Assembly (NCBI GenBank): GCA_037501455.1 | Contig: CM074863.1 | Location: 58,571,501 to 58,635,500, forward strand | Reading direction: 5' to 3' | DNA: 64,000 nt | DNA from: Lantana camara | Lineage: Eukaryota; Streptophyta; Magnoliopsida; Lamiales; Verbenaceae | The notes under the pieces: model-generated | Databases searched by the model: none | Told to the model about the DNA's origin: nothing | What the model saw: only the letters and a program-made list of their open reading frames with translations | Shown: positions 1 through 9,780 of the stretch, piece by piece | Layout of the letters: each line of letters opens with the position of its first letter | How positions within the stretch are numbered: position 1 is the first letter of the stretch | Program-made: the position numbers and the translations under genes

Positions 1-160
1 AAACTGTATTTTTTCCTGAAAGTTTCTAAAAATTGGTTTTTGCAAAATTTAATATTTGAAAACTATTTTAGATTTGAAACTGTATAAACTGTTTTTGGAT
101 TTCTTGGATTGGTTTTGCTTTTGAACGAAAATACGAAACGAAAATACGGAATACGACGAA

Positions 161-475
161 CACGCGAAACCCCGCACGCGAAGGAGTCGCGCGCGCGGGC
201 TTCGAGCAGCACCGCCCGCCTGTCCTAGGCGCGCGCAGGCCGTGCGCCTACTCCCTCCCGCAACCGCGCGGGAGGTGTTCCGGGAGCGCCTAGGCGCCCC
301 GCCCAGGACTGCCGACGCCGTCCCGCCCAGGCTGGGCAACGATCCCGCAAGGCGTGCGGGATCAGTCGCCCAGCCCGCCCGCACACGCCCGGAAGGGACA
401 CGCCCAGCAGGCGCGCAAGCATGCGCGCGCGCCCGCGCGCTTGCAACTGGCGTGACCCTTTTTCGCGTACGGGCC
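161..475 (+). other. GC-rich, hairpin-rich leader of element A copy 1
   Basis: A strongly GC- and CpG-rich block in an otherwise AT-rich element, shortly after the primer-binding site. It holds perfect stem-loops: 254-261 with 268-275 (cctcccgc/gcgggagg), 325-330 with 332-337 (gcccag/ctgggc) and 341-349 with 355-363 (gatcccgca/tgcgggatc), plus the palindrome gcgcctaggcgc near 288. The position between primer-binding site and gag is where retroelements carry packaging and dimerisation signals, so that role is a reasonable inference. Open frames of up to 169 codons on both strands here look like by-products of base composition. Confidence 0.7.
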
Positions 476-876
476 CCGTTTTCGTGATCCGGCTTTTTCG
501 TGTTTCGTGCAATCCAGTCCCAATTTTTATTTTAATTTTAAAAATTTTATTTTTGAATATTTATTTTTTATTTTTGAATAAAACTTAAAATTGGGATTTT
601 TGAGAAATTGAAACGGTTTATATTTTGGGAAAATACAATCTTTGGTAAAATTATTAATTTTCAGAAATTAATTGGAATTTTATTTGTTTTGGTAATTTGG
701 GATTTATTGAAAACTTTTATAAATAAGACTCGCATCAAGTCGTGTTTTAAGTCATTAGGACTTGAAACGAGAATTTTAATTTATTGGCTAAATTTAAATT
801 CTCGCAAAAGCATGTTAGGTGATCATGGGTTTAGATCTATGTATGGTTTTAATTTATGCACATGGATGGTTTAAAT

Positions 877-999
877 TGGGGTTGGAGCCCTATAGTTGCG
901 TTTTTCAATTGAGGTTGGAGCCTCACTTATGTGCGTACTGTTATGTGATTTATTATGTGGCTTTCCATATTACTGTTTTTGAGGCCGGGGTATGCCCCG
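877..999 (+). repeat. Stem-loops with TTGGAG loops in element A leader, copy 1
   Basis: Two near-tandem units 33 bp apart form five-pair hairpins with the same six-base loop ttggag: tgggg/cccta at 877-892 and tgagg/cctca at 910-925. The stem pairs differ but stay paired (G-C against A-T, G-T wobble against G-C). A third hairpin, cgggg-tatg-ccccg, lies at 986-999. The same block recurs 7830 and 15660 bp downstream. Confidence 0.55.
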
Positions 1000-1612
1000 T
1001 GTAATTGTCTAAGGCCAATATGAAGATTGAGCCTTATTACTTTATGTCTTTTTCTTTTTATTGTAATTTGAGAGTAGAGATAAGTGGTGAGGTTTTATTT
1101 TCATTTTGGAGACTATGCACCCATGGAGTAAGATGGACCACATTCAAGTAACAAGGAGGCCATAAGTGAAGACCCCTCAAAATGTTAGGGAGGGGAATCT
1201 CAATTGTTAAATGTAATAGAGATAGGGCTCGTATTTTGTTACCGTTTTCCCTTATGTGATTTAAACTGTTTATGTGGCATGTATGTTAGAACTTGTGATT
1301 GTGGAGTGGCTCCCACATATCACGCATAAGATAGGTAGAACCCATGATCATTACATGTTAGTATCATGCTAGGACATGTTATCTGTTTATGTGCTTGTTT
1401 GAAATTCATTTAAGTGTACTTGCATTAATCAAGACTAATAAAATTGGATAACATATATGTTGGTGAGGTCGAACCGAACAACTCTTCGGTTGATTCGAAA
1501 ATTCCCATTAAATATTAAGCTCATTTCGAATAATAGGTATTTAATTCGAGATGCAAATTTTGAATTAAATTCCTAGCATTCCATCAATAGGTTTTAAGTT
1601 TAGTAAGTAAAG

Positions 1613-1950
1613 CTAGTTATTGTCCGCGAGTCGTGGGATAGCTAGTGGAGCTTATTAGTTCTTAGTTACCTAATTGATCATTTTAAATGATCAATATTTC
1701 GTGGTTAATTTTGGCAAGGGCGATGTCCGCGAGTCGTGGGTCGTTCGAACTAAGTTTTGATCATGATCTTATGATTAATGGGTCTAGCTTAAACGCCTAA
1801 GTAAATATGGATGTCGCACGAGTCGTGGGTCCATATTGAAAGATAGGTGATGCAAAAACAATTACTAAGAGTTCTAAAGGTGTTAGAATTGGTAAGTTGT
1901 ACCTACCTAGGATTTTGCTTAGAATGTCCGCGAGTCGTGGGTTCGAGGTA
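1613..1950 (+). repeat. Four-hairpin array with conserved loop, element A copy 1
   Basis: The 17-base core tgtccgcgagtcgtggg occurs at 1621, 1724 and 1925, with an 18-base variant (tgtcgcacgagtcgtggg) at 1812. Each core is flanked by complementary arms that differ between copies: ctagttat/atagctag (1613-1645), gggcga/tcgttc (1718-1746), aatatgga/tccatatt (1804-1837), and an imperfect nine-base arm pair (1916-1950). The core itself can fold as ccgcg-agt-cgtgg. The variant core changes a G-T wobble to A-T and keeps the pair. Conserved core plus changing but paired stems suggests a structured RNA module. I do not recognise it. Confidence 0.7.
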
Positions 1951-4019
1951 AAATGCTTAGGATCTTAGTACCCATTGGGAAACGTGTTCCTCTTAGATCT
2001 TTGGGAATTATAGATCTTTGAAAAACAGTGGGAGCTACATTAGATTAAAGACCTTATCTTTTGTATATCGTTATAATTCAGCATACCCACATTTTCTCTG
2101 CTTAGCATTTAGGTTGTAGTTCTGTGATTCTCTACAATATGAAATGCAAACCCATTCGTATCCATCCTTAAGTCAAATAAGTTGACTAAGTCCTGACTAA
2201 CTCTAAATGGATTCGGATCCTAAAATCCATTTTAGAACCAGACTAGAGAAAGGCGTTCTCTAAAGGGCGAAGTTTTCAATTGTGAAAAGTCGACCCGGGC
2301 CAAAAGAGAAGCAATCTGAGGTGAATGGATTTTTCCAAACCACTTAAAAGCAATTGAACCACCTCATAAAAATGTTACAAGGTATAACATTATGGAATTA
2401 TTCAATATTCCAAATGAGGAAACAAGTGCACACGAACAAGGTCTAAAGATCTTATTTGAAGATCTTATGGTCTCGGTCATCAACTGAGAAAAGAGTTCTC
2501 AATGCACTGATTGCTTACATTGCTTCGACTATCAATCAAACCCTTTATGCTCAACTAGAATGATGCTAATGTAGCATAGTTAATCATTTAAGTTGATAAT
2601 GGTTGAGAGCATCCTTAAGAAGGAATAAAAGGTTGAGATGGTTAATTCTTCTTCTAAAACTCCCTAAGTTAAAGGCTTGAAGGCCTAAAGAAGAAGAAAC
2701 CCTTAAGAGCCCAATGGAGGGGCATGTAAGGGGTACGCCCAATAGACACTAGAGATCAAATAGGACGTTTGCTTCTATGGTAGCAAATAAGGACTTTGAA
2801 AGGGAACTGCAAAGAGTATGAGTACTTTGAAATGTTACCTCGTTTAGTAATTCTACTAGGGATAGAATTTACTAGTCTTAAGTCAATTCTGCATAAGCCG
2901 TTGTGCAAAGACTCAAGGCATTAATATTCTGAACATACAACGAGATAACAAAAGTAAGTGAGATGACAAAGCTTCGAATTACTTTGGAACGTTGAGATAT
3001 AAAAGGATTAGCAAGTCAGACACCTTAGGATCATTCTATGAAAATGAACCTATAGTGTTGACTTCCTGTGAATCCTGTCATGAGGGAAGCGTTCCTGAAT
3101 CCCGTTTATAAGAAACGTGGAACGTTCCAAAATTATAGTGGATTTCGATCCATGCTGATGAGTGTAAGATGCTTAATGTAAGCACTAGATACAATCGTCA
3201 GTTTAATCATTATGAATGAATGTACTTGTTAAAGTACAAATTCGAAACTTATATGAAATTCTTAGAATTTCGAAAGGAGGTTAGGAACCGAAGTAGTCAT
3301 AAGTTATAGGTAAATCGATATGATCGAGATAGCCAATATCTTAGCAACTAATTCCTTACTCATCTTAGAGATAATAGGATTATCTCTCAGTAAACTAATT
3401 CGAGAACACCTTAGTGTTTCTGAATGAGGGAATGAAACCTTATAGGATATGGTCCATTCCATAGCAAGCTTTACTGACTTATAATCATTCTAGGAATAAA
3501 CTCCTAGAATATGCAGTTAGAGATTTTGAATTTAGTACCTTCCAAAATCAGTCCTTCAGTTGCACTATGCAAAGTGGCATACTAAATTCCCTAATTATTC
3601 TTATCCAAGAATTCAATGGAATCCTCTTTCTTGAAGAGGATAGTGGGAGATAAGCTTGAAATGAGTTCAAGTTTATACAATGATATTGGATATCAGTTTT
3701 GCGATTCCCTTGTACAAAGGTTGTTTGTCTCAAAGGAATGTACCTTTCTTAAGGAATCATTCCTATAGAAGAAGAAAGGCAAGCAAGCAGACCTCAAAGA
3801 AATTTGAGGAAAAATATTCATGCCACATATAGAAGAAACGAGCCCATCTGATAAAACTTAGCCAAATTTTAGAGTATGTACACGTGTGAAACCCTTCTCT
3901 TAAGATGCGTTTAGAACGCGTTCCTAGATAGCCAAGGAATTACTTGAAGAGGAGACACTGTCAGATTTGGAATCTGAGTAGTGTAAGCAAGCCTTGAAAG
4001 CCAATATGGATTCCATATA

Positions 4020-5387
4020 CTTACACCGAGTTTTGACCTTGGTTGATCCACCTGATAGGATCAAGCTCCTAGAGCTTCGAGTAAATGGAAAGGATTACAA
4101 CCTTCTTGACGGTTGAAATGCAAAAGTCCATTTGGGTTGTGTTTACCATATCCTCATATTCTGACTATGAGATATGATAAATGAATATGAGAACTATCTT
4201 GTTCAATATGAGATTGAAAGAGACTGAAATAAGGTATTTCTATAAATCTCATATTCAGTGGGAGTATGCATAAGGTATGCAAATCCCTAAAGTCAATCTG
4301 TGGATTGATAAAGGCTTCTAGGATTAGACAATTCGATTCCATAGGATAGTCAAATCGTTTGACACAGATGGAAGTCGAATAAGTCTCAAAGTGTACATAG
4401 GAAAGTTAGTGATGTAAGAGTCAATTTTTGGTTCTTTAGAAAACGACATCCTTCTCATTAGGAATGTCAAGGACGACGTGAAAGTTACCAATTCTTGTTT
4501 AAGAAACAATTTGACATGAAAGATCTTAGTGATTATCCTATATTCTCGACATTCAGATCTATAGAAGATAGATCTAAGAGAATAAAAGGATTATCACAAA
4601 ATGAGTACATAACCACGGTACTAAAAGGAGTTTAGTATGGACAATGGAACATCTCTTTTGAAGAGTATGTGTCCTAAGATAACTTTGAGAAAGTTAGAAT
4701 GTCCAAAATCCCTTTAAGTGAAAGGGTGCATAATGTATGAAAAGTTATGTACTAAATTAGATATGGCGCAACACTAAGCGTAGTAGGCCGAATCTAATAT
4801 GACCTCAGAGAAGGTCATTAGATCTCTGTAAAGGATGTCCTCAGAGTACTTGAGAAGAAATGAGGATATGTATTAGTTTACAGAGCCCAACAGATCTTAT
4901 TGTTAGAAGGATATTTGATGTAACCGTTCATCAAACATAGATGATTATGAAATCATTGAAAGGATACAACTTCTACCAGAATGGTAATGCAATGTGTTGG
5001 AAAGGGGTCCAAGGACGGACATTGCAAAACTCAACTATCGTAGTTGAGAACTTAGTCGTATTATATAACACTAAGTTAAGTGTTTGGGTAAGAAACTCCA
5101 TCTAACTTGTTAGATGAAGTTCCTAGCATGAAAACAACTCCTTGATCATATTGTATGATAAAAAGGATGGTTGCTCAAGTAAGAGAACCAAGACCTCACC
5201 AAGAGACTGAACACGTGATTACGAATCACTTTATAAGGAAAAGGTGTTTCCTAAGAGATGTGTAAACAAGAGGGTCACATCAGCAGAGAATATAGTAGAT
5301 CCACTTTGGAAACGCCCAAAGTCAATAGGGTCTCTAAGTGCATCTTGAGAAGATGGGACTTAGAGTACCTAAATGGCTTTTACGGGC
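4020..5387 (+). pseudogene. Degenerate Copia reverse transcriptase-RNase H, element A copy 1
   Basis: Broken frames resemble the C-terminal half of a Copia polyprotein. Recognisable stretches include a KVCK...SICGLIKAS-like RT block near 4275-4320, a KKQFDMKDL block near 4500-4530, an M-N-SLLKSMCPK-like block near 4640-4675, and RNase H-like text after about 4960. Many in-frame stops and small indels interrupt it, so no product is expected. The order RT then RNase H directly before the polypurine tract is Copia order. Upstream sequence (about 2150-4000) is probably decayed gag and integrase, but I could not place motifs there. Confidence 0.65.
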
Positions 5388-5398
5388 AAGTGGGAGAT
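5388..5398 (+). promoter_or_regulatory. Polypurine tract of element A copy 1
   Basis: aagtgggagat directly precedes the TG of the LTR at 5399, the expected site for plus-strand priming. It recurs at 13218-13228 and 21048-21058. Confidence 0.85.
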
Positions 5399-6551
5399 TG
5401 TTAGGAATAGTGCCCTAGAAAGCCGATTCGACGTAATCTGCTTTGGGACTTTTCTTGTATCACAGACAATCTTTGAATAATATACGATTGATCATAGGCA
5501 AACACTTCTTTATATGCCAATACGTGTTTTGAGTGTTTCCATTATGTGTGCATGTATGAGAACTCCCCTAATCCTGATGACTTTAGGACTCTACCATTTA
5601 GGTGAAATGGTTCATGAAACGAGCCCTATATCACATAAGTCATGATTAGTAAAATACTCCAAGCCGATGAGTCCTACAGACAGTGGGAGTGTCAACCTGA
5701 CTCCTCTAAGGCTTGCTTGTGGGATCACGCCCTTAAGAAGGACCACCTTGTTTCATGGAGGTGCAAAGTGTATAGTTGATACGTGCGTGATACATGAGGG
5801 TGCTTACTTTAATAAGTAAGTTCACTGAGGTGCCCCGTGTGAGAACATTCCTAAATGGGAAAGGAAGTTTCTATTTCAGGAAATGGAAACTTCCAGATTA
5901 GGAAATATCTCACGAGTCATTGATGTGATTAATTGATCCTTAGACTTGAGGTTCCTTGTCACTTTATGAATTAACTCTGTAGTCTTTGGTATAAGCTTTA
6001 AAGGGTGTCGCCTTAGACAACTGATTCAAGGCTTATGCTGGGGCTGCACAAGTGATTCATGAAAGTGAATGAGAATCAAGAAAGGACCTACACTTGCATA
6101 TGCAAGGTGATCTCTTATTGTGTAAGTCATTCATATGCCATATGGAGTCCTTGGCCAAGGCAGTAGATCAAGACATCAAGAAAAGGGTTTCTTGGATTGA
6201 GATCAAATGGATATGAAATGCACTTAGCTTTAAGACCGGATTATTAGGGTTCTGATTATTCCCTTGCCCTAGATCTTGGTTGAGAGATAGTAAGTAGGAG
6301 GATTGTATCTCACATGAATCAATGACTTAAAGGTTCTGTCGAATCCGAATATTCCAATTCAGCTAGGGGTTAAACACCTGTTGCTAGACTATGGTCGTTT
6401 AATCTGTGGACTGATTAATTAATTAGTGAATTAATTAATTAGGGTCACTGCTAATTGAATTGAGAACCTAGAGGGTCACACACAACAACTTGGTTACATG
6501 AGTTGAGGCTTTAAAATGATTAAACGAGTTAATCAAGCCTAGAGGGTTCCA

Positions 6552-6620
6552 CACGTGTGAAACCACACGTGTGGGTCACGTGACTGGACACGTGTCATTG
6601 TGACACGTGTGCCACACGTG
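6552..6620. promoter_or_regulatory. Cluster of six G-box (CACGTG) motifs in LTR 1
   Basis: CACGTG starts at 6552, 6566, 6577, 6589, 6604 and 6615, six palindromic cores in 69 bp. CACGTG is the known binding core for plant bZIP (ABRE/GBF) and bHLH (PIF-type) factors. It lies about 330 bp upstream of the TATA box, a reasonable enhancer position. It repeats at 14382-14450 and 22212-22280. Confidence 0.75.
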
Positions 6621-6950
6621 ATTGTTTAATAATATATTAAATAATTAATTTGTTAATTATTTAATAGACTTTGGTTTAATTTTGAATTAAAAAGAAAGTC
6701 TTATTTTGGAGAAAATAATCTAGTTAATTAATTATGAATTAATTAATTAGATAAAATAAGTTATTTATTTTAAATAAATAAAGTATAAAATTATCCAAAA
6801 ATAGTTTGGATATTTTTAGCTCTCTTGAAAGTTGATTTGAATTAGAATTCAAAGTCAAAGTTGGAAAATACTTGATGATCAAGTAAATAGGAGAGAGAGG
6901 GACCAAATCCTTGCCCAACAAGGACTAGGTTCGGCGTCCCTCCCCTTTGC

Positions 6951-6978
6951 CTATATATAGGGGAGCTCATGCTCCCCT
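6951..6978 (+). promoter_or_regulatory. TATA box with overlapping hairpin, LTR 1
   Basis: ctatatatag at 6951-6960 is a good TATA box. It runs straight into an eight-base perfect inverted repeat aggggagc-tcat-gctcccct (6959-6978), so the hairpin lies between TATA and the expected transcription start. Equivalents are at 14781-14808 and 22611-22638. Confidence 0.65.
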
Positions 6979-7673
6979 TTAGAGCTAATGAAATTCTTTT
7001 GGTTCATGTGTTGAACACCATTCTTTCTCCAAGATAAACGAAACCCTAGGTTAAGCCTAAACACTAACTAGAGAACTAGCATCCTTACTAGTTAGATTGT
7101 AGCCAAGTTGGTGGACTATCTCTAGAGAGCTTCAAGTTAGAAGTTTTGAAGATTCGAGCTTTACCAAAAAGTGGGGATCAAGCAAAACGATCAGAAGGGA
7201 TGATGTAACGATTCTGAACCCGACGTGAAGCGAATGAAAAAATCGAACCAAAGAAGATGGCGAAAACCGTTCGTCCATATCCTGAAGGATGAATTTTTTC
7301 ACGAGGGTTTTGTGACTGGCAATTTTCTACTTTCGCAAAACTGGTTTTCGAAGGGAGTTTCAATCCTGCTTTTCTTGTTTCATGTTTCTTTCTTTATGTT
7401 ATATTGTTAAGAACATCTCTAACATGAATTGAATCTAGGTTGGTGTGGATTGCTATCCCGACAATGGATTCTGAAGTAGAAAGAGACTTTCGAGGGACGG
7501 GTTGTCAAGCCGCGAGAAGAGCGTTCTTGGGTGGCTTGAAACGCTTCAAGAAAGAATAAAAGAAAAGTAAGTTTTCTATCTTTACGAATTTGGATACACG
7601 ATTGCGAGTTCAAGATCTTTTTGTTGGAAAAATTTTAAATTCCGCTGCTTTTTGATTAGTGTTTTCCAACAAG

Positions 7674-7685
7674 TGGTATCAGAGC
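7674..7685 (+). promoter_or_regulatory. Primer-binding site, element A copy 2
   Basis: tggtatcagagc begins two bases after the LTR end. It matches the 3' end complement of initiator methionine tRNA, the usual primer for plant Copia and many Gypsy elements. Confidence 0.9.
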
Positions 7686-7955
7686 CACCTCGTTAATCGT
7701 GTTTCTGATTCGTCTCAATTATTCTGAATTTGGTAGAAATTCTTAGGCTTGATGCGATTGAGTATTTGTAATTGTTTTAGAAAGCCTGAATTACGAAACT
7801 GTATTTTTTCCTGAAAGTTTCTAAAAATTGGTTTTTGCAAAATTTAATATTTGAAAACTATTTTAGATTTGAAACTGTATAAACTGTTTTTGGATTTCTT
7901 GGATTGGTTTTGCTTTTGAACGAAAATACGAAACGAAAATACGGAATACGACGAA

Positions 7956-8305
7956 CACGCGAAACCCCGCACGCGAAGGAGTCGCGCGCGCGGGCTTCGC
8001 GCAGCACCGCCCGCCTGTCCTAGGCGCGCGCAGGCCGTGCGCCTACTCCCTCCCGCAACCGCGCGGGAGGTGTTCCGGGAGCGCCTAGGCGCCCCGCCCA
8101 GGACTGCCGACGCCGTCCCGCCCAGGCTGGGCAACGATCCCGCAAGGCGTGCGGGATCAGTCGCCCAGCCCGCCCGCACACGCCCGGAAGGGACACGCCC
8201 AGCAGGCGCGCAAGCATGCGCGCGCAGTGCGCGCACTAGCGCGGCCTTGGCCGCGCGCGCGCCCGCGCGCTTGCAACTGGCGTGACCCTTTTTCGCGTAC
8301 GGGCC
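7956..8305 (+). other. GC-rich structured leader, copy 2 (full length)
   Basis: Same block as 161-475 but with 35 extra bases near 8226-8260. These add the 12-base palindrome agtgcgcgcact and the hairpin gcgcggcc-tt-ggccgcgc within alternating GC runs. The palindrome resembles the self-complementary loops that pair two genomic RNAs in retroviruses. That role is inference. Confidence 0.65.
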
Positions 8306-9442
8306 CCGTTTTCGTGATCCGGCTTTTTCGTGTTTCGTGCAATCCAGTCCCAATTTTTATTTTAATTTTAAAAATTTTATTTTTGAATATTTATTTTTTA
8401 TTTTTGAATAAAACTTAAAATTGGGATTTTTGAGAAATTGAAACGGTTTATATTTTGGGAAAATACAATCTTTGGTAAAATTATTAATTTTCAGAAATTA
8501 ATTGGAATTTTATTTGTTTTGGTAATTTGGGATTTATTGAAAACTTTTATAAATAAGACTCGCATCAAGTCGTGTTTTAAGTCATTAGGACTTGAAACGA
8601 GAATTTTAATTTATTGGCTAAATTTAAATTCTCGCAAAAGCATGTTAGGTGATCATGGGTTTAGATCTATGTATGGTTTTAATTTATGCACATGGATGGT
8701 TTAAATTGGGGTTGGAGCCCTATAGTTGCGTTTTTCAATTGAGGTTGGAGCCTCACTTATGTGCGTACTGTTATGTGATTTATTATGTGGCTTTCCATAT
8801 TACTGTTTTTGAGGCCGGGGTATGCCCCGTGTAATTGTCTAAGGCCAATATGAAGATTGAGCCTTATTACTTTATGTCTTTTTCTTTTTATTGTAATTTG
8901 AGAGTAGAGATAAGTGGTGAGGTTTTATTTTCATTTTGGAGACTATGCACCCATGGAGTAAGATGGACCACATTCAAGTAACAAGGAGGCCATAAGTGAA
9001 GACCCCTCAAAATGTTAGGGAGGGGAATCTCAATTGTTAAATGTAATAGAGATAGGGCTCGTATTTTGTTACCGTTTTCCCTTATGTGATTTAAACTGTT
9101 TATGTGGCATGTATGTTAGAACTTGTGATTGTGGAGTGGCTCCCACATATCACGCATAAGATAGGTAGAACCCATGATCATTACATGTTAGTATCATGCT
9201 AGGACATGTTATCTGTTTATGTGCTTGTTTGAAATGCATTTAAGTGTACTTGCATTAATCAAGACTAATAAAATTGGATAACATATATGTTGGTGAGGTC
9301 GAACCGAACAACTCTTCGGTTGATTCGAAAATTCCCATTAAATATTAAGCTCATTTCGAATAATAGGTATTTAATTCGAGATGCAAATTTTGAATTAAAT
9401 TCCTAGCATTCCATCAATAGGTTTTAAGTTTAGTAAGTAAAG

Positions 9443-9780
9443 CTAGTTATTGTCCGCGAGTCGTGGGATAGCTAGTGGAGCTTATTAGTTCTTAGTTACC
9501 TAATTGATCATTTTAAATGATCAATATTTCGTGGTTAATTTTGGCAAGGGCGATGTCCGCGAGTCGTGGGTCGTTCGAACTAAGTTTTGATCATGATCTT
9601 ATGATTAATGGGTCTAGCTTAAACGCCTAAGTAAATATGGATGTCGCACGAGTCGTGGGTCCATATTGAAAGATAGGTGATGCAAAAACAATTACTAAGA
9701 GTTCTAAAGGTGTTAGAATTGGTAAGTTGTACCTACCTAGGATTTTGCTTAGAATGTCCGCGAGTCGTGGGTTCGAGGTA
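9443..9780 (+). repeat. Four-hairpin array, element A copy 2
   Basis: Cores at 9451, 9554, 9642 (variant) and 9755, with the same four complementary arm pairs as in copy 1. Confidence 0.7.

Larger units (their letters stand above)
1..5398 (+). mobile_element. Copia-derived element A, internal region of copy 1 (left end outside window)
   Basis: Position 1 matches 7796 of the next copy, so about 124 bp including the primer-binding site lie outside the window. In order the region holds a GC-rich leader, a noncoding stretch of about 2 kb with repeated hairpins, degenerate Copia coding sequence, and a polypurine tract at 5388-5398. No long reading frame survives. Compared with copies 2 and 3 it lacks 35 bp in the GC-rich leader and differs at a few single bases: near 203, 1415 (t against g) and 3208 (a against g). 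Since the coding region is dead, mobilisation must depend on enzymes from elsewhere (inference). Confidence 0.85.
5399..7671 (+). mobile_element. Element A LTR 1 (2273 bp)
   Basis: Starts tgttaggaatag and ends ttttccaaca, with imperfect inverted ends TGTTAG/CCAACA. It is preceded by a polypurine tract and followed by a primer-binding site. By eye it is identical to LTR 2 and LTR 3. It serves both as 3' LTR of the first internal region and 5' LTR of the second. It contains a G-box cluster, a TATA box with an adjacent hairpin, and AT-rich runs of ttaattaatt near 6414-6445 and 6720-6760. Confidence 0.9.

Noticed and set aside
608..874. 88-codon plus-strand frame repeated in all three copies of A
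   Set aside because: It overlaps the TTGGAG hairpins and has no domain. Its repetition only reflects the 7830-bp tandem copies.
1925..1950. Resemblance of the hairpin core plus ggttcga to a tRNA T-arm (B box)
   Set aside because: Only one of four units shows it, and no acceptor, D-arm or anticodon arm can be placed around it.
1613..1950. CRISPR-like array (regular short repeats)
   Set aside because: Only four units with 71-96-base gaps in a plant retroelement. The flanks pair with each other instead of being unrelated spacers.
6959..6978. Rho-independent terminator
   Set aside because: Bacterial signal. The hairpin sits next to a TATA box in a plant LTR.
7844..8353. A 169-codon minus-strand open frame in the GC-rich leader (also at 15674-16183, shorter in copy 1) rich in Ala and Arg
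   Set aside because: GC-rich DNA has few stops in any frame. Both strands are open, the composition is unlike a real protein, and the frame runs against the element's direction.
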